Assembly (NCBI RefSeq): GCF_013820765.1
Contig: NZ_JABJVM010000020.1
Location: 1 to 55,519 of the forward strand
Direction: 5' to 3'
DNA: 55,519 nt
Origin: Paenilisteria rustica
GTDB lineage: Bacteria > Bacillota > Bacilli > Lactobacillales > Listeriaceae
Shown here one piece after another: positions 9,993 through 18,026 of this stretch. Numbering within the stretch: position 1 is the stretch's first letter; every line of letters starts with the position of its first letter. The notes beneath the pieces are model-generated. The model was given only the letters and a program-made list of their open reading frames with translations, was not told the origin of the DNA and did not search any database. The position numbers and the translations under genes are program-made.

Positions 9993-9995
9993 GTA

Positions 9996-11480
9996 TTATT
10001 TATTAGTAACAGATTTCTTACCTTGAGGACGGATATCTTTCACGAATAGGCTCAGAATCAAACCTACAACCGCGAAGGCTACGGCAACGAGGAACGCTGC
10101 TTTCATACCGTCAAGGTTTGCTGTCAATGCTTGGCTTTGGAAGGCTTGTGGATCAGTCATTGCCAAAGCTTTTCCAGGCATATTATCTTTCGTTACGTTA
10201 CTCAATACTGTAATTAGAATCGCTGTACCAATCGAACCGGCAACTTGGCGAATCGTGTTGTTTACCGCAGTACCATGGCTCATCATGTTCAGTGGCAACG
10301 AGTTCATACCAGCTGTCGACATTGGCATCATAACCATCGAAATACCGAAGAAACGCACGGCGTAGAAGACGATAATGTACATAGTAGACGTGTCTTTTGT
10401 CAAGAACATGAATGGAATCGTACCCGCGACAAGTAGTGTCATACCAACGATTGCGAGTAATTTAGGTCCAATTTTATCGAAAATAATACCGGTAATCGGG
10501 CTCATAACACCCATTACGATTGCACCTGGAAGTAGTAGTAATCCAGAGTGTAGCGCGGTTTCGCCGAGAATATTTTGGATGTAAAGTGGTAATACGATTT
10601 CAGCGCCGATCATGGACATCATGACGATGGCACTAATAATAGTTGATAACGTAAAAACTGGTGATTGGAAAACGCGAAGTTCGAGCATCGGTTTTTCCAT
10701 TTTCAATTGGCGCCATACGAATAGGACTAAACCAACTACACCGACTGCGAACATGGTAAGCACAAGGCCATCTGTCCAACCGTCTGTACCCGCGCTACTA
10801 AAGCCGTAAAGAAGGGCACCGAAACCAATAGTTGAAAGTGCAATCGAGAGAATATCGATTTTTGGATTCGTTAGTTCTACCACTTTTCTCATGGCGAAAA
10901 AGGCGAAGATAATATCAAGAACGGCAATCGGAATCAAGATGATGAAAAGCATGTGCCAATCATAGCTGTCAACGATCCAACCTGATAAAGTGGGTCCGAT
11001 AGCTGGCGCAAAAGCGATAACTAGTCCGACCATACCCATTGCTGCCCCACGACGATCTGGTGGGAAGATAAGTAGGAAAATCGTTTGCATTAGAGGCATT
11101 AGAATACCGGCCCCGGCTGCTTGGATGATACGTCCAGTTAGTAGTAAAGCAAAGCTATCTGAGAAAGCCGAAATAACTGTACCGACTGTAAAGACAATCA
11201 TTGCTGTTAAAAATAGTGTTTTCGAGTTGATTTTACCGATTAGCATAGCCGTAATCGGAATCATAATCCCGTTTGTAAGTAGGAATGCTGTCGTTAGCCA
11301 TTGCCCAGTTGATGCTGTGATGTTTAAATCTTCCATAATGTGAGGAAGCGCCGTTGATAGAATCGTTTGGTTTAAGATAGCAACGAATGCCCCCACAAGC
11401 ATTACTGTCATTAGTAACATACGATTATAAGGTTTCCCCTGAATATCAACAGGCCGTTCCATTTGTGCAGTTTGTGTCAT
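9996..11480 (-). CDS. DHA2-family MFS multidrug exporter (EmrB/LmrB/MdrM type)
   Basis: A 494-aa drug:H+ antiporter with about 14 hydrophobic segments. Signatures are LNQTILSTALPHIMEDL in TM1, WLTTAFLLTNGIMIP, and the antiporter motif C-like GPTLSGWIVD. It is closest in feel to the Listeria MdrM/MdrT group, known for drug and c-di-AMP export, but the exact orthologue cannot be assigned. The ATG at 11480 is preferred over a TTG six bases upstream because AAGGAG lies 7 nt before it. A strong promoter and a palindromic operator lie upstream, yet no regulator gene is adjacent, unlike the usual MarR/TetR-linked arrangement. Confidence 0.88.
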   Translation of the reverse strand: MTQTAQMERPVDIQGKPYNRMLLMTVMLVGAFVAILNQTILSTALPHIMEDLNITASTGQWLTTAFLLTNGIMIPITAMLIGKINSKTLFLTAMIVFTVGTVISAFSDSFALLLTGRIIQAAGAGILMPLMQTIFLLIFPPDRRGAAMGMVGLVIAFAPAIGPTLSGWIVDSYDWHMLFIILIPIAVLDIIFAFFAMRKVVELTNPKIDILSIALSTIGFGALLYGFSSAGTDGWTDGLVLTMFAVGVVGLVLFVWRQLKMEKPMLELRVFQSPVFTLSTIISAIVMMSMIGAEIVLPLYIQNILGETALHSGLLLLPGAIVMGVMSPITGIIFDKIGPKLLAIVGMTLLVAGTIPFMFLTKDTSTMYIIVFYAVRFFGISMVMMPMSTAGMNSLPLNMMSHGTAVNNTIRQVAGSIGTAILITVLSNVTKDNMPGKALAMTDPQAFQSQALTANLDGMKAAFLVAVAFAVVGLILSLFVKDIRPQGKKSVTNK

Positions 11481-11509
11481 GTTCAATCTCCTTTTGATTT
11501 AAAAGTAAT

Positions 11510-11528
11510 TAGTTCACTTAATTAACTA
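11510..11528 (-). promoter_or_regulatory. Palindromic operator candidate in exporter leader
   Basis: The 19-bp sequence TAGTTCACTTAATTAACTA has inverted TAGTT/AACTA ends and lies between the -10 box and the ribosome binding site. It is typical in size and AT content of MarR-type operators. The binding protein is not encoded nearby. Confidence 0.45.
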
Positions 11529-11535
11529 TTTGATT

Positions 11536-11564
11536 ATTATAGGGCAATTTGGCAAAAGAGTCAA
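11536..11564 (-). promoter_or_regulatory. Sigma-A promoter of DHA2 exporter
   Basis: On the minus strand TTGACT (11564-11559), a 17-nt spacer and TATAAT (11541-11536) give a near-consensus promoter. Confidence 0.8.
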
Positions 11565-11644
11565 TGGAAAACGTTGAAAAAAATTTGGATATATAAATGA
11601 TAGCGTTGTCTTTGTTGTGTGGCTCCATTTTTAGGGCGAAAAAA

Positions 11645-11681
11645 ATACGGTGAGCAGAAACGAAAATACTGTTCACCGTAT
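11645..11681 (-). terminator. Terminator of the CDF transporter gene
   Basis: A 13-bp stem (ATACGGTGAGCAG / CTGTTCACCGTAT, one mismatch) just downstream of the CDF stop, with an A-run that becomes the U-tract on the minus-strand RNA. Confidence 0.8.
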
Positions 11682-11694
11682 GTTAACTATAAAA

Positions 11695-12660
11695 TTAGCG
11701 ACCATCGCCGTATTCCCAATTAGTGATAGTATCGTCTTCATCGAACGTCACGAGGACATCAACGACACCTTTTACAGTCAGGATGCTTTCTTCTAGTCGA
11801 TCCTTAACGTCATCCACCTGAGCGAGCGTCATTTCTGGATCGAGTTCGACCTCCACTTCGACATGGAAAAAGTCGCCTTCTTTTAGTACCGTAATAACTT
11901 GGATATCCTGCACGTCGGGGTCTGTCATGACAAGCTGCCCAATTTGGACTTGCATCACCTCGTCAGACTCACCAATCGCGCCGGCTGCATTATCAAGAAA
12001 TACTTTGCCGACAACGAGGAACATGAGAATACCAATGAGGACAGAAGCGATTCCCTCTGCTTGATGGTAAGGCGTATAATAGGAAATAATAATTGCAATC
12101 ATGGCCAAAAGTCCGCCACCAGTTGCGACCGAATCTTCGAGGAAAACGAGACGAGTTGCGGCTTTTGCTTTACCAAAATTGGCGAGGCTATCTTTGAACA
12201 ACTTGAGGCCACGCGATTCTAGACCGACATCGTGGGCAATTTCACGCATGGCTTTCACAAGTACAAAGCCTTCTAGAATGGTACAAACGGCCAGAACGAG
12301 AAGGTTAATGAGGAAACCAGTCGATTCTGTCGGATGGAAAATGTGAGCGAGGCCTTCTTTGATCGTCTCGAATGCCATGATACCAACGATTAGGACAGCA
12401 CCGAGAAGCACGAGATTCACAACACGGCCGAAACCATTGGGAAATCGCTTCGTTGGACGTTTTTTGCTGAGCGCTGAGCCGACGAATACGAAAAATTGGT
12501 TTGCCGCATCACCAAGACTATGAAGTGTTTCGGCGAACATCGCGACATTTCCCGTGAAGATGTAGGTAGTTCCTTTAATGATGGAGACAAGCACGTTGAC
12601 GATTGCCGCGGTGAGTGCCGATTTGTTTCCCTTTTTCAGTAGTTGGAATATTTCTTTCAA
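11695..12660 (-). CDS. Cation diffusion facilitator (CDF) metal transporter
   Basis: A 321-aa protein of the CDF family (CzcD/FieF-like), expected to export divalent cations such as Zn, Mn or Fe by proton exchange. It has an N-terminal membrane domain with the metal-site helix AETLHSLGDAANQ and the second site LEDSVATGGG. The C-terminal cytoplasmic domain (about 220-310, VMTDPDVQDIQVITV, HVEVEVELDPEM) is acidic. The TTG at 12660 is chosen because AAGGA lies 7 nt upstream and it avoids overlap with capA; an in-frame ATG at 12693 would overlap the capA 3' end. It probably forms an operon with the upstream CapA-like gene (16-bp gap). Confidence 0.87.
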   Translation of the reverse strand: MKEIFQLLKKGNKSALTAAIVNVLVSIIKGTTYIFTGNVAMFAETLHSLGDAANQFFVFVGSALSKKRPTKRFPNGFGRVVNLVLLGAVLIVGIMAFETIKEGLAHIFHPTESTGFLINLLVLAVCTILEGFVLVKAMREIAHDVGLESRGLKLFKDSLANFGKAKAATRLVFLEDSVATGGGLLAMIAIIISYYTPYHQAEGIASVLIGILMFLVVGKVFLDNAAGAIGESDEVMQVQIGQLVMTDPDVQDIQVITVLKEGDFFHVEVEVELDPEMTLAQVDDVKDRLEESILTVKGVVDVLVTFDEDDTITNWEYGDGR

Positions 12661-12676
12661 ATTGGGTTCCTTCTTT

Positions 12677-14107
12677 CTACATAAATGGATCAAAGTAGTC
12701 GTATTCGGTTACTCCACCCTGTATTGGTTTACTTATTCGGATGAGTTCGTTCACGATTTTTTTCGCATCGTCGCCAAAAACAGGAAGTGGCTGGTAGTTA
12801 TTTTCGTTTAGGCTACCGTCTGAGTTTTCGTATGTTGGGACGATGGACATGTTTTTAAGAACTACTTTACCATTATCTTCTGTGAAGCGCAATCGGAACA
12901 TCGAAGTCATGCGGGAAAGTAAGGTTGGATCGGCGCCAAAAGCGAAGTCTCCCATGCTGTAAACGATATATTTACCGTTATATTTTTCCACGCTTTCGAG
13001 GCGGTGAGGGTGTGAGCCCATGATGATGTCCGCGCCGGCGTCAATGATGGCATGACCGTATTGGGTTTGGTAGTCGACGGGTGTTTCATGATATTCGACG
13101 CCCCAGTGCATGTTGACGATAACGAGATTATTCGGTTTTTTATACTTCTTTATGTCCGCTTCGATTTTTGCAAGATAGCTCGCGGATTGTTGGCTAGAGC
13201 GGCAGTCGTAGCCGAGCAGTATGGTTTCGATACCACCGATTTTGGTGATGAGCGGCATATTTTTGTTGAAAACGGGAATATCGTTGTCTTTAAAAGCTTT
13301 TAGCGTGTCATCATAGCCAACCTGGAAGTAGTCCATCGTGTGGTTGTTGGCGAGATTGGCGGCATCAACACCGCTTGCTGGTAGGAATGCGACATGTGCG
13401 GGATCGCTTTTAATACGCCACATTTTGACTTCAGCTCTGGTCGCATTTGTGAAGGCACTCTCCGCGTTGATAACCGTGTAGTCGTCGGATTTGAACCATG
13501 GCAAGCAGTTTTGGTAAACGTAGGTGTTGGTGCCGTTATTTTTCTTGAAAACATTGTCAAATTTAAGGTGTTCAGGCGTTTCGGGATAGGTGCCGAACGA
13601 GTTGTCGCCGACCATAGTTAGCGTGATGACGCCTTTTTGCTTGAGACCTTGCTCGTAGTTCGCGGCCGCAGCGTAAAACCATTGATATTGGGTGGTTTTT
13701 GTGATGTCGCTCATTTTATTTTCGTTTGTAACAAAATTAGGGTAAACTTTGCCGAGCGCTTTTTGGTCTGTGTTACCAGATTTATATTGTTGTAGCGATT
13801 CTAGGCAGGAGGTTAAGCTCTTGATATAGGCGCTGTTTGCGTCATCGGTTAGTTTGTATTGCTTTGCGTCATTTATGAGTGTGTTTAATTGCTTTTGTGA
13901 AGCGGTGTCGCCACCAGAATTAGCTAGGGTTTGTAGTGTAGAGTTGGTCTGCTTGGACAGCTGCCGTACGGAATTCTGAGTGATGTTTTTTAGAGGTTCC
14001 GATTTTGTTGGCTTTGCCGATGAATCTAACGCATGGACAGTCCAAAAAATACCTACTGCAAAAAATAAAATAATGATGCCTGATACGAAAACTGTTTTTT
14101 TGTTCAC
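12677..14107 (-). CDS. CapA family protein (poly-gamma-glutamate/anionic polymer metallophosphatase-like)
   Basis: A 476-aa protein with one N-terminal membrane segment (VFVSGIIILFFAVGIFWTV) and an extracytoplasmic PGA_cap metallophosphatase domain in the C-terminal two thirds. Visible motifs are MVGDNSFG, NAESAFT, ANNHTMDY, NMHWGVEY and GSHPHRLE, the usual series of metal-binding Asp/Asn/His positions. The N-terminal 150 residues are a helical, Gln-rich stalk. Related CapA proteins act in surface-polymer synthesis or anchoring; no capBC genes lie nearby, so capsule formation is not implied. The GTG at 14107 has GGAAAGGGG 7-8 nt upstream; an upstream TTG lacks a suitable site. Confidence 0.85.
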   Translation of the reverse strand: MNKKTVFVSGIIILFFAVGIFWTVHALDSSAKPTKSEPLKNITQNSVRQLSKQTNSTLQTLANSGGDTASQKQLNTLINDAKQYKLTDDANSAYIKSLTSCLESLQQYKSGNTDQKALGKVYPNFVTNENKMSDITKTTQYQWFYAAAANYEQGLKQKGVITLTMVGDNSFGTYPETPEHLKFDNVFKKNNGTNTYVYQNCLPWFKSDDYTVINAESAFTNATRAEVKMWRIKSDPAHVAFLPASGVDAANLANNHTMDYFQVGYDDTLKAFKDNDIPVFNKNMPLITKIGGIETILLGYDCRSSQQSASYLAKIEADIKKYKKPNNLVIVNMHWGVEYHETPVDYQTQYGHAIIDAGADIIMGSHPHRLESVEKYNGKYIVYSMGDFAFGADPTLLSRMTSMFRLRFTEDNGKVVLKNMSIVPTYENSDGSLNENNYQPLPVFGDDAKKIVNELIRISKPIQGGVTEYDYFDPFM

Positions 14108-14319
14108 TAGTATGCCCCTTTCCAAGAGCAGTTTTTATTGTAAGTATAATATGAGGACGTATGGATTGGCAATGTATAAAATTGGTTTATGAGTGTACTA
14201 GGATAAGTATAGTGCGTTCGAAGCTCTTCATCAGATCCAGCATCAACGGCCAGATCCTCGAAAATTTCGGGCTCTTACATTTTTTTTCGGCTCTAGCGGG
14301 AGGTCTTAGCTTTTCATGG

Positions 14320-14325
14320 TATACT
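14320..14325 (+). promoter_or_regulatory. Extended -10 promoter of dbpA
   Basis: TGGTATACT gives an extended -10 box (TG one base before TATACT), about 33 nt upstream of the helicase start. The rest of the 14108-14357 intergenic region shows nothing else definite. Confidence 0.5.
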
Positions 14326-14357
14326 AAGAGAAATAAAAAAGAATATGAGGTTGAGTT

Positions 14358-15788
14358 ATGAAATTTGATAATATAGGTTCGGATATTGAGAAGGCGCTGG
14401 CTGGATTGGGATATACGGAGGCGACGGAGGTGCAGCGTGAGGTTGTGCCGCTGGTTTTAGAGGAGAAGGATGTGGTCGTGAAGGCGCAGACTGGGAGTGG
14501 AAAGACGGCTTCGTTTGCGATTCCGATTTGTGAGCTCGTGGATTGGGGCGAGAATAAACCGCAAGCGCTAGTCTTGGAACCGACGCGGGAACTGGCAGCG
14601 CAGGTTCAGGCGGATTTTACGAATATTGGCCGATTTAAACGCATCAAGGCAACGGCGATTTTCGGGAAGTCTCCGTTTGCGAAGCAGAAATTGGAGTTGA
14701 AGCAGAAGAGCCATGTGGTTGTGGGGACGCCGGGTCGGACGCTGGATCATATTGAAAAAGGTACGCTGAGCTTGGAAAAGGTGCGCTATTTGGTCATTGA
14801 TGAGGCGGATGAGATGCTGAACATGGGCTTTATTGAGCAGGTGGAGGCGATTATTCAAGCGTTGCCGACAAATCGCGTGACGATGCTTTTCTCGGCGACT
14901 TTGCCGGCAGATATCGCGATGTTGAGCGACAAATATATGAAGGCACCGCAACACGTGGAAATCGCGGCGACAGGCTTGACGACGGCGGATATTACGCATG
15001 AAAAAGTGACGGTGAAGGATGATCGCAAAATGGTCGCGTTACGCGATACGTTGATTGTACAGAATCCAGAGAGCGCGATTATTTTTTGTCGGACGCAAGA
15101 GCGTGTGGATGACACGTATGATCAGTTGCGCCGCATGGGTTACCCTGCTGAGAAGATTCACGGTGGTTTGACGCAAGAGGATCGTTTTGGCGTGATGAAC
15201 GATTTTAAACGCGGGATGTTCCGTTTTTTAGTGGCGACAGATGTGGCGGCGCGCGGGATTGACATTGAGAACATAACGCTTGTGGTGAATTACGATGTGC
15301 CGCTTGAAAAAGAGAGTTATGTGCATCGGACTGGCCGGACTGGGCGCGCTGGGCGAAGCGGGAAGGCGATTACTTTTGTGACACCGTTTGAGAATCGTTT
15401 CATCGGCGACATCGAGGAGTATATCGGATTTGAAATTCCGCAAGTTGATTTGCCGAATGAGGCAATTGTGGCGGCGCGAAAACCAGCTTTTGATGAGAAA
15501 ATGGAAGAAGCACCGGTCGTGAAAAAAGATAAGAGCGCGGCGCTGAGTAAAGATATTATGAAGATTTATTTTAACGGTGGTAAGAAGAAGAAACTGCGCG
15601 CCGTGGATTTCGTGGGCACGATTGCGAGGCTGGACGGGATTAGCGCGGATGATATCGGAATTATTACGATTGAGGATAACGTGTCGTTTGTGGAAATTCT
15701 GAACGGAAAGGGTGCGCAAGTCGTGAAGGCAATGCAAACCGTGACGGTAAAAGGGAAGAAATTGAAGGTCAGCAAAGCACGGAGATAA
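14358..15788 (+). CDS. dbpA: ATP-dependent RNA helicase DbpA/YxiN
   Basis: A 476-aa DEAD-box helicase. Visible motifs in order are the Q motif ([14 protein letters not shown]), I AQTGSGKT, Ia PTRELAAQ, Ib [36 protein letters not shown] and [12 protein letters not shown]. The C-terminal about 75 residues ([21 protein letters not shown] onward) form the DbpA/YxiN RNA-binding domain. In those proteins it targets the enzyme to hairpin 92 of 23S rRNA for large-subunit maturation. This C-terminal domain distinguishes it from CshA/CshB. The start follows GAGG by about 6 nt. Downstream lies a shortened inverted repeat and a terminator converging on the Nudix gene. Confidence 0.93.
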   Translation: MKFDNIGSDIEKALAGLGYTEATEVQREVVPLVLEEKDVVVKAQTGSGKTASFAIPICELVDWGENKPQALVLEPTRELAAQVQADFTNIGRFKRIKATAIFGKSPFAKQKLELKQKSHVVVGTPGRTLDHIEKGTLSLEKVRYLVIDEADEMLNMGFIEQVEAIIQALPTNRVTMLFSATLPADIAMLSDKYMKAPQHVEIAATGLTTADITHEKVTVKDDRKMVALRDTLIVQNPESAIIFCRTQERVDDTYDQLRRMGYPAEKIHGGLTQEDRFGVMNDFKRGMFRFLVATDVAARGIDIENITLVVNYDVPLEKESYVHRTGRTGRAGRSGKAITFVTPFENRFIGDIEEYIGFEIPQVDLPNEAIVAARKPAFDEKMEEAPVVKKDKSAALSKDIMKIYFNGGKKKKLRAVDFVGTIARLDGISADDIGIITIEDNVSFVEILNGKGAQVVKAMQTVTVKGKKLKVSKARR

Positions 15789-15824
15789 GTTAGAAAAAGA
15801 ATGAGTTTAAGACATAACCCAAAT

Positions 15825-15852
15825 AAATCGGCGACAAGCGTTCGCTCGATTT
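15825..15852. repeat. Shortened family A repeat (outer arms only)
   Basis: 28 bp joining the two outer arms of the 121-bp element (AAATCGGCGACAAGCG then TTCGCTCGATTT). The central 93 bp containing the apical core is missing. It is followed by the same TTTGTGTAAAGC flank and terminator hairpin seen after the full copy at 3128. Confidence 0.75.
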
Positions 15853-15870
15853 GTGTAAAGCATGATTTTC

Positions 15871-15903
15871 GTCTTACCCAAATAACGGGTAGGGCGATTT
15901 TAT
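15871..15903. terminator. Terminator between dbpA and the Nudix gene
   Basis: A CTTACCC / GGGTAGGG stem-loop followed by a T-rich tract on the plus strand. It overlaps the stop codon of the convergent Nudix gene. Confidence 0.65.
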
Positions 15904-16289
15904 CTTGTTTGGAGTTTTTCAACGGCCGGGAGATTGGCAGGCGACCATTTCAAGCTAGACAATTCGCTAGTATCAAGCCATTTCATCGCCTGATGGACGT
16001 GCAAAATTGGTTCGCCAGTGATAAGTTCGCAAAGGAAGCAAGTGAGGTGGACGTTGGCGAATTCGTAGGCGTAAACGTTATGGTCAAACGACTGGTTTAC
16101 CGTGATGACACAGCCGATTTCCTCTTGGACTTCGCGAATGAGCGCTTGTTCAGGTGTTTCGCCGGGCTCGATTTTGCCACCGGGAAATTCCCAATCAGCG
16201 CCGTTTACTGCGGAATCAGCTCGCTGGACACAGAGGATTCTGCCATTGTTTTGAATAATCGCACCAACGACATGGATATCTTTTTGCAT
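15900..16289 (-). CDS. Nudix hydrolase (MutT/8-oxo-dGTP diphosphatase-like)
   Basis: A 129-aa protein with the complete Nudix box GX5EX7REUXEEXGU, read as GKIEPGETPEQALIREVQEE followed by IG (about residues 37-58). The strand-helix pattern VVGAIIQNNGRILCVQRA ... WEFPGG matches MutT-type pyrophosphohydrolases that clean oxidised nucleotides, though substrate cannot be proven. The ATG at 16289 is preferred because GGAGGG lies about 6 nt upstream; the frame stays open upstream but without a recognisable extension. It diverges from the MazF-like gene. Confidence 0.9.
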   Translation of the reverse strand: MQKDIHVVGAIIQNNGRILCVQRADSAVNGADWEFPGGKIEPGETPEQALIREVQEEIGCVITVNQSFDHNVYAYEFANVHLTCFLCELITGEPILHVHQAMKWLDTSELSSLKWSPANLPAVEKLQTR

Positions 16290-16392
16290 GGGGATCCCTC
16301 CTTTTTCACCCCTTATCATAGCATAGTCATCCCTGATTCGTATATTTTGTAATATATGTAAAATAATAATTCCTTTGACACTGGTTATGTGG

Positions 16393-16398
16393 TATAAT
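16393..16398 (+). promoter_or_regulatory. -10 box of MazF-like gene
   Basis: A perfect TATAAT about 30 nt before the start codon. A TTGACA at 16375-16380 is present, but the 12-nt spacing is too short for a standard promoter, so the -35 element is uncertain. Confidence 0.45.
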
Positions 16399-16427
16399 AG
16401 CAATACAACAAATGAGGAGTGGTTGAG

Positions 16428-17123
16428 ATGCGAGATAGAGAAAAATACTTAGCGATGACCCGATTTGATCCCAATTTGGGAGGTAAAGGAGCGGACAATA
16501 AGCACATTGTCGATGAACCACAGCTATTTCTCGATTTTTACGATGCGAAGGAGAAGCTAACCCACAATTTTAGAACGAAGCGATTGGAGAGTAGTATTAG
16601 GTGGCTGCTAGGATTTGAGCGCTATGTGAAAGATAAAGAGACAGCCATAAAAAGAAAGTATCGGAATTATTCTAAGGGTAGCATTGTGTATGTTGATTTT
16701 TTCGGGAATTATGGGAATGAAATGACATACGATCATCCTGCTATTGTGTTGAAGGAACAAGGTGGATTGCTAATTGTGGCTCCATTAACCTCTAATTCAA
16801 GAAAATTCAGAGATAACAATAAATATCACATTAAGCTTGGTCGGAATACGATAGATCTAGGAAATCAGGGTAAGGATTCTACTATTTTACTAGAACAACT
16901 AAGATGTATTTCCAAAAATCGAGTACTGAAGAAATTCGGTGGACGAGTTTCAAATAATGAAATACTTGAAAGAATTGATACAGTTGTTATGGAGTATATT
17001 GGTGGATTCACTTATAATAAATGGAGAGCTAACTTAGAAGAAAAAGAAGCGATTATTCGAGAAAACGAAACGGAGATACGCTTGCTTTCAGAACAGATAA
17101 GTAAATTGGAAGAAAATTTATAA
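16428..17123 (+). CDS. Solitary MazF/PemK-like protein with coiled-coil tail
   Basis: A 231-aa protein. An N-terminal region of about 80 residues is followed by a PemK/MazF-like fold: GSIVYVDFFGNYGNEMTYDHPAIVL (start of the SH3-like barrel), LLIVAPLTS, LLEQLRCISKNRV and a C-terminal helix. Family members are ribosome-independent mRNA endonucleases. The final about 30 residues (ANLEEKEAIIRENETEIRLL onward) form a heptad-like coiled coil. It is about twice the length of classical MazF, and no antitoxin gene lies beside it. The ATG at 16428 follows GAGGAG by 8 nt; an in-frame GTG at 16419 overlaps that site. It sits at the left edge of the LXG toxin island. Confidence 0.75.
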   Translation: MRDREKYLAMTRFDPNLGGKGADNKHIVDEPQLFLDFYDAKEKLTHNFRTKRLESSIRWLLGFERYVKDKETAIKRKYRNYSKGSIVYVDFFGNYGNEMTYDHPAIVLKEQGGLLIVAPLTSNSRKFRDNNKYHIKLGRNTIDLGNQGKDSTILLEQLRCISKNRVLKKFGGRVSNNEILERIDTVVMEYIGGFTYNKWRANLEEKEAIIRENETEIRLLSEQISKLEENL

Positions 17124-17129
17124 AAGTAA

Positions 17130-17158
17130 TTGACATAACCAAAATAATAGTGTAGTAT
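17130..17158 (+). promoter_or_regulatory. Consensus promoter of a candidate small RNA
   Basis: TTGACA (17130-17135), an exact 17-nt spacer and TAGTAT (17153-17158), only 7 bp after the MazF-like stop codon. Confidence 0.75.
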
Positions 17159-17164
17159 AGAGAT

Positions 17165-17279
17165 ATCGAAGGGCCTTAGAGTCCGTGCACTAGATGCAAA
17201 AAGAAAGCAGCGTTCGAAGGGTCTTGAACCCGTATAAACCCAACAATTTCGTTTCGGCGAGGTTGTTGGGTTTATTTTT
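17165..17279 (+). ncRNA. Candidate small RNA (about 115 nt)
   Basis: A consensus promoter ends at 17158 and an 11-bp terminator stem (AAACCCAACAA / TTGTTGGGTTT, 17236-17273) with T-run follows. Together they define a transcription unit of about 115 nt with no credible open frame. Inside, a motif recurs (TCGAAGGGCCTT near 17164 and TCGAAGGGTCTT near 17214), suggesting two related loops. A separate promoter for the LXG operon lies downstream, so this is not merely its leader. It could be an independent sRNA, or an attenuated leader with some read-through into the toxin operon. Confidence 0.6.
17236..17279 (+). terminator. Terminator of candidate small RNA
   Basis: An 11-bp perfect stem AAACCCAACAA / TTGTTGGGTTT with a 16-nt loop and a following TATTTTTG tract. 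Confidence 0.85.
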
Positions 17280-17293
17280 GTGTCTGAGATTAT

Positions 17294-17323
17294 TTTACAA
17301 GTTATATGCAATTGCGATATAAT
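17294..17323 (+). promoter_or_regulatory. Promoter of the LXG toxin operon
   Basis: TTTACA, an 18-nt spacer and TATAAT (17318-17323), 53 nt before the first gene of the cassette. Confidence 0.7.
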
Positions 17324-17376
17324 GAAGATATTATGAGATTTTAGAAATTATTAGCAACATAGAGGAGAGCGAAAAC

Positions 17377-17655
17377 ATGGTTGAAATAAAGGTTAGCCGA
17401 GAAAAAATGATGAACCATGCTTCGGATTTAAGTGACGGAATAGCCGGGATGGGTTATTTTCCGATGAAGAATGGTAATATGTCTTATACGCAGAGCCAAG
17501 CGATTTCCAACTATCGGGAAGCGCTGTTTGAGTTGGTTGAAAGTGTGGAGTTATTCGGAAAAGTGGTACACGAAGATGCGATTCGAATCAAGCAAATCGG
17601 AGAGGCTTACGCAACGAAAGATAGAGAAGTAGCACAACAGCTGGAGGTGCGTTGA
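17377..17655 (+). CDS. WXG100-like LXG-associated protein (DUF3130/Lap1 type)
   Basis: A 92-aa helical protein, first gene of an LXG toxin cassette. Size, helical hairpin composition and position match the DUF3130 (TIGR04197) family. In streptococci these small partners bind the LXG domain and help guide the toxin to the type VII (Esx) secretion system. A GNMSYTQSQAISNYREAL segment in mid-protein precedes the second helix. The ATG follows GAGGAG by 9 nt. The stop codon overlaps the start of the next gene, indicating translational coupling. Confidence 0.78.
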   Translation: MVEIKVSREKMMNHASDLSDGIAGMGYFPMKNGNMSYTQSQAISNYREALFELVESVELFGKVVHEDAIRIKQIGEAYATKDREVAQQLEVR

Positions 17656-18026
17656 GAATAGAACCGAGAAGCGAACAAATCCACCAGACATTGCAGATAC
17701 TAAAAAAAGATTCTGAAATTCAGGATGATAAGTTATACCAGGTGAAAAAGAAGCAAGTAAGGCTAGAATCGGTGGAAATGACTATTTTTGAAATAGAACG
17801 TGAAAAAGAGGCGTTACTAACACAAGCTCGAGATGTATGGAGCGGGAATTTTGGGGTAAGTGTGGCTAATGATGCAGCTGAAATAGGACATCAAAATTTA
17901 CAAAGATTACGCCGAGATTTAGAGCGAACAAGAGATGAGTTGCAGGAAGAAGCGCAAGGGATACAAAAACGTTTATATGAAATAGAAGCGCAACACCAAT
18001 TATTATACGAGGAGTTGAAACGATGA
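17652..18026 (+). CDS. LXG-associated coiled-coil protein (DUF3958/Lap2 type)
   Basis: A 124-aa protein, almost entirely charged amphipathic helix, with coiled-coil segments (IFEIEREKEALL; RLRRDLERTRDELQEEAQ). It matches in size, composition and position the DUF3958-type second partner that with the DUF3130 protein binds the LXG helical domain for type VII export. The start is TTG at 17652, overlapping the upstream stop (TTGA), with GGAGG at 17643-17647. The end overlaps the LXG gene by ATGA. No membrane segment or signal is seen. Confidence 0.75.
   Translation: MRIEPRSEQIHQTLQILKKDSEIQDDKLYQVKKKQVRLESVEMTIFEIEREKEALLTQARDVWSGNFGVSVANDAAEIGHQNLQRLRRDLERTRDELQEEAQGIQKRLYEIEAQHQLLYEELKR

Noticed and set aside
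12661-12693. Upstream ATG start for the CDF transporter
   Set aside because: It would overlap the capA 3' end and lacks a ribosome binding site, whereas TTG at 12660 has AAGGA at the right distance.
12677-14107. Capsule (poly-gamma-glutamate) locus
   Set aside because: Only a CapA-like gene is present; capB, capC and capD homologues are not in the window.
14161-14361. Plus-strand open frame before dbpA
   Set aside because: It has no ribosome binding site, overlaps the dbpA promoter and start, and resembles no protein.
16375-16398. TTGACA plus TATAAT as a full promoter before the MazF-like gene
   Set aside because: The spacer is only 12 nt; only the -10 box is kept.
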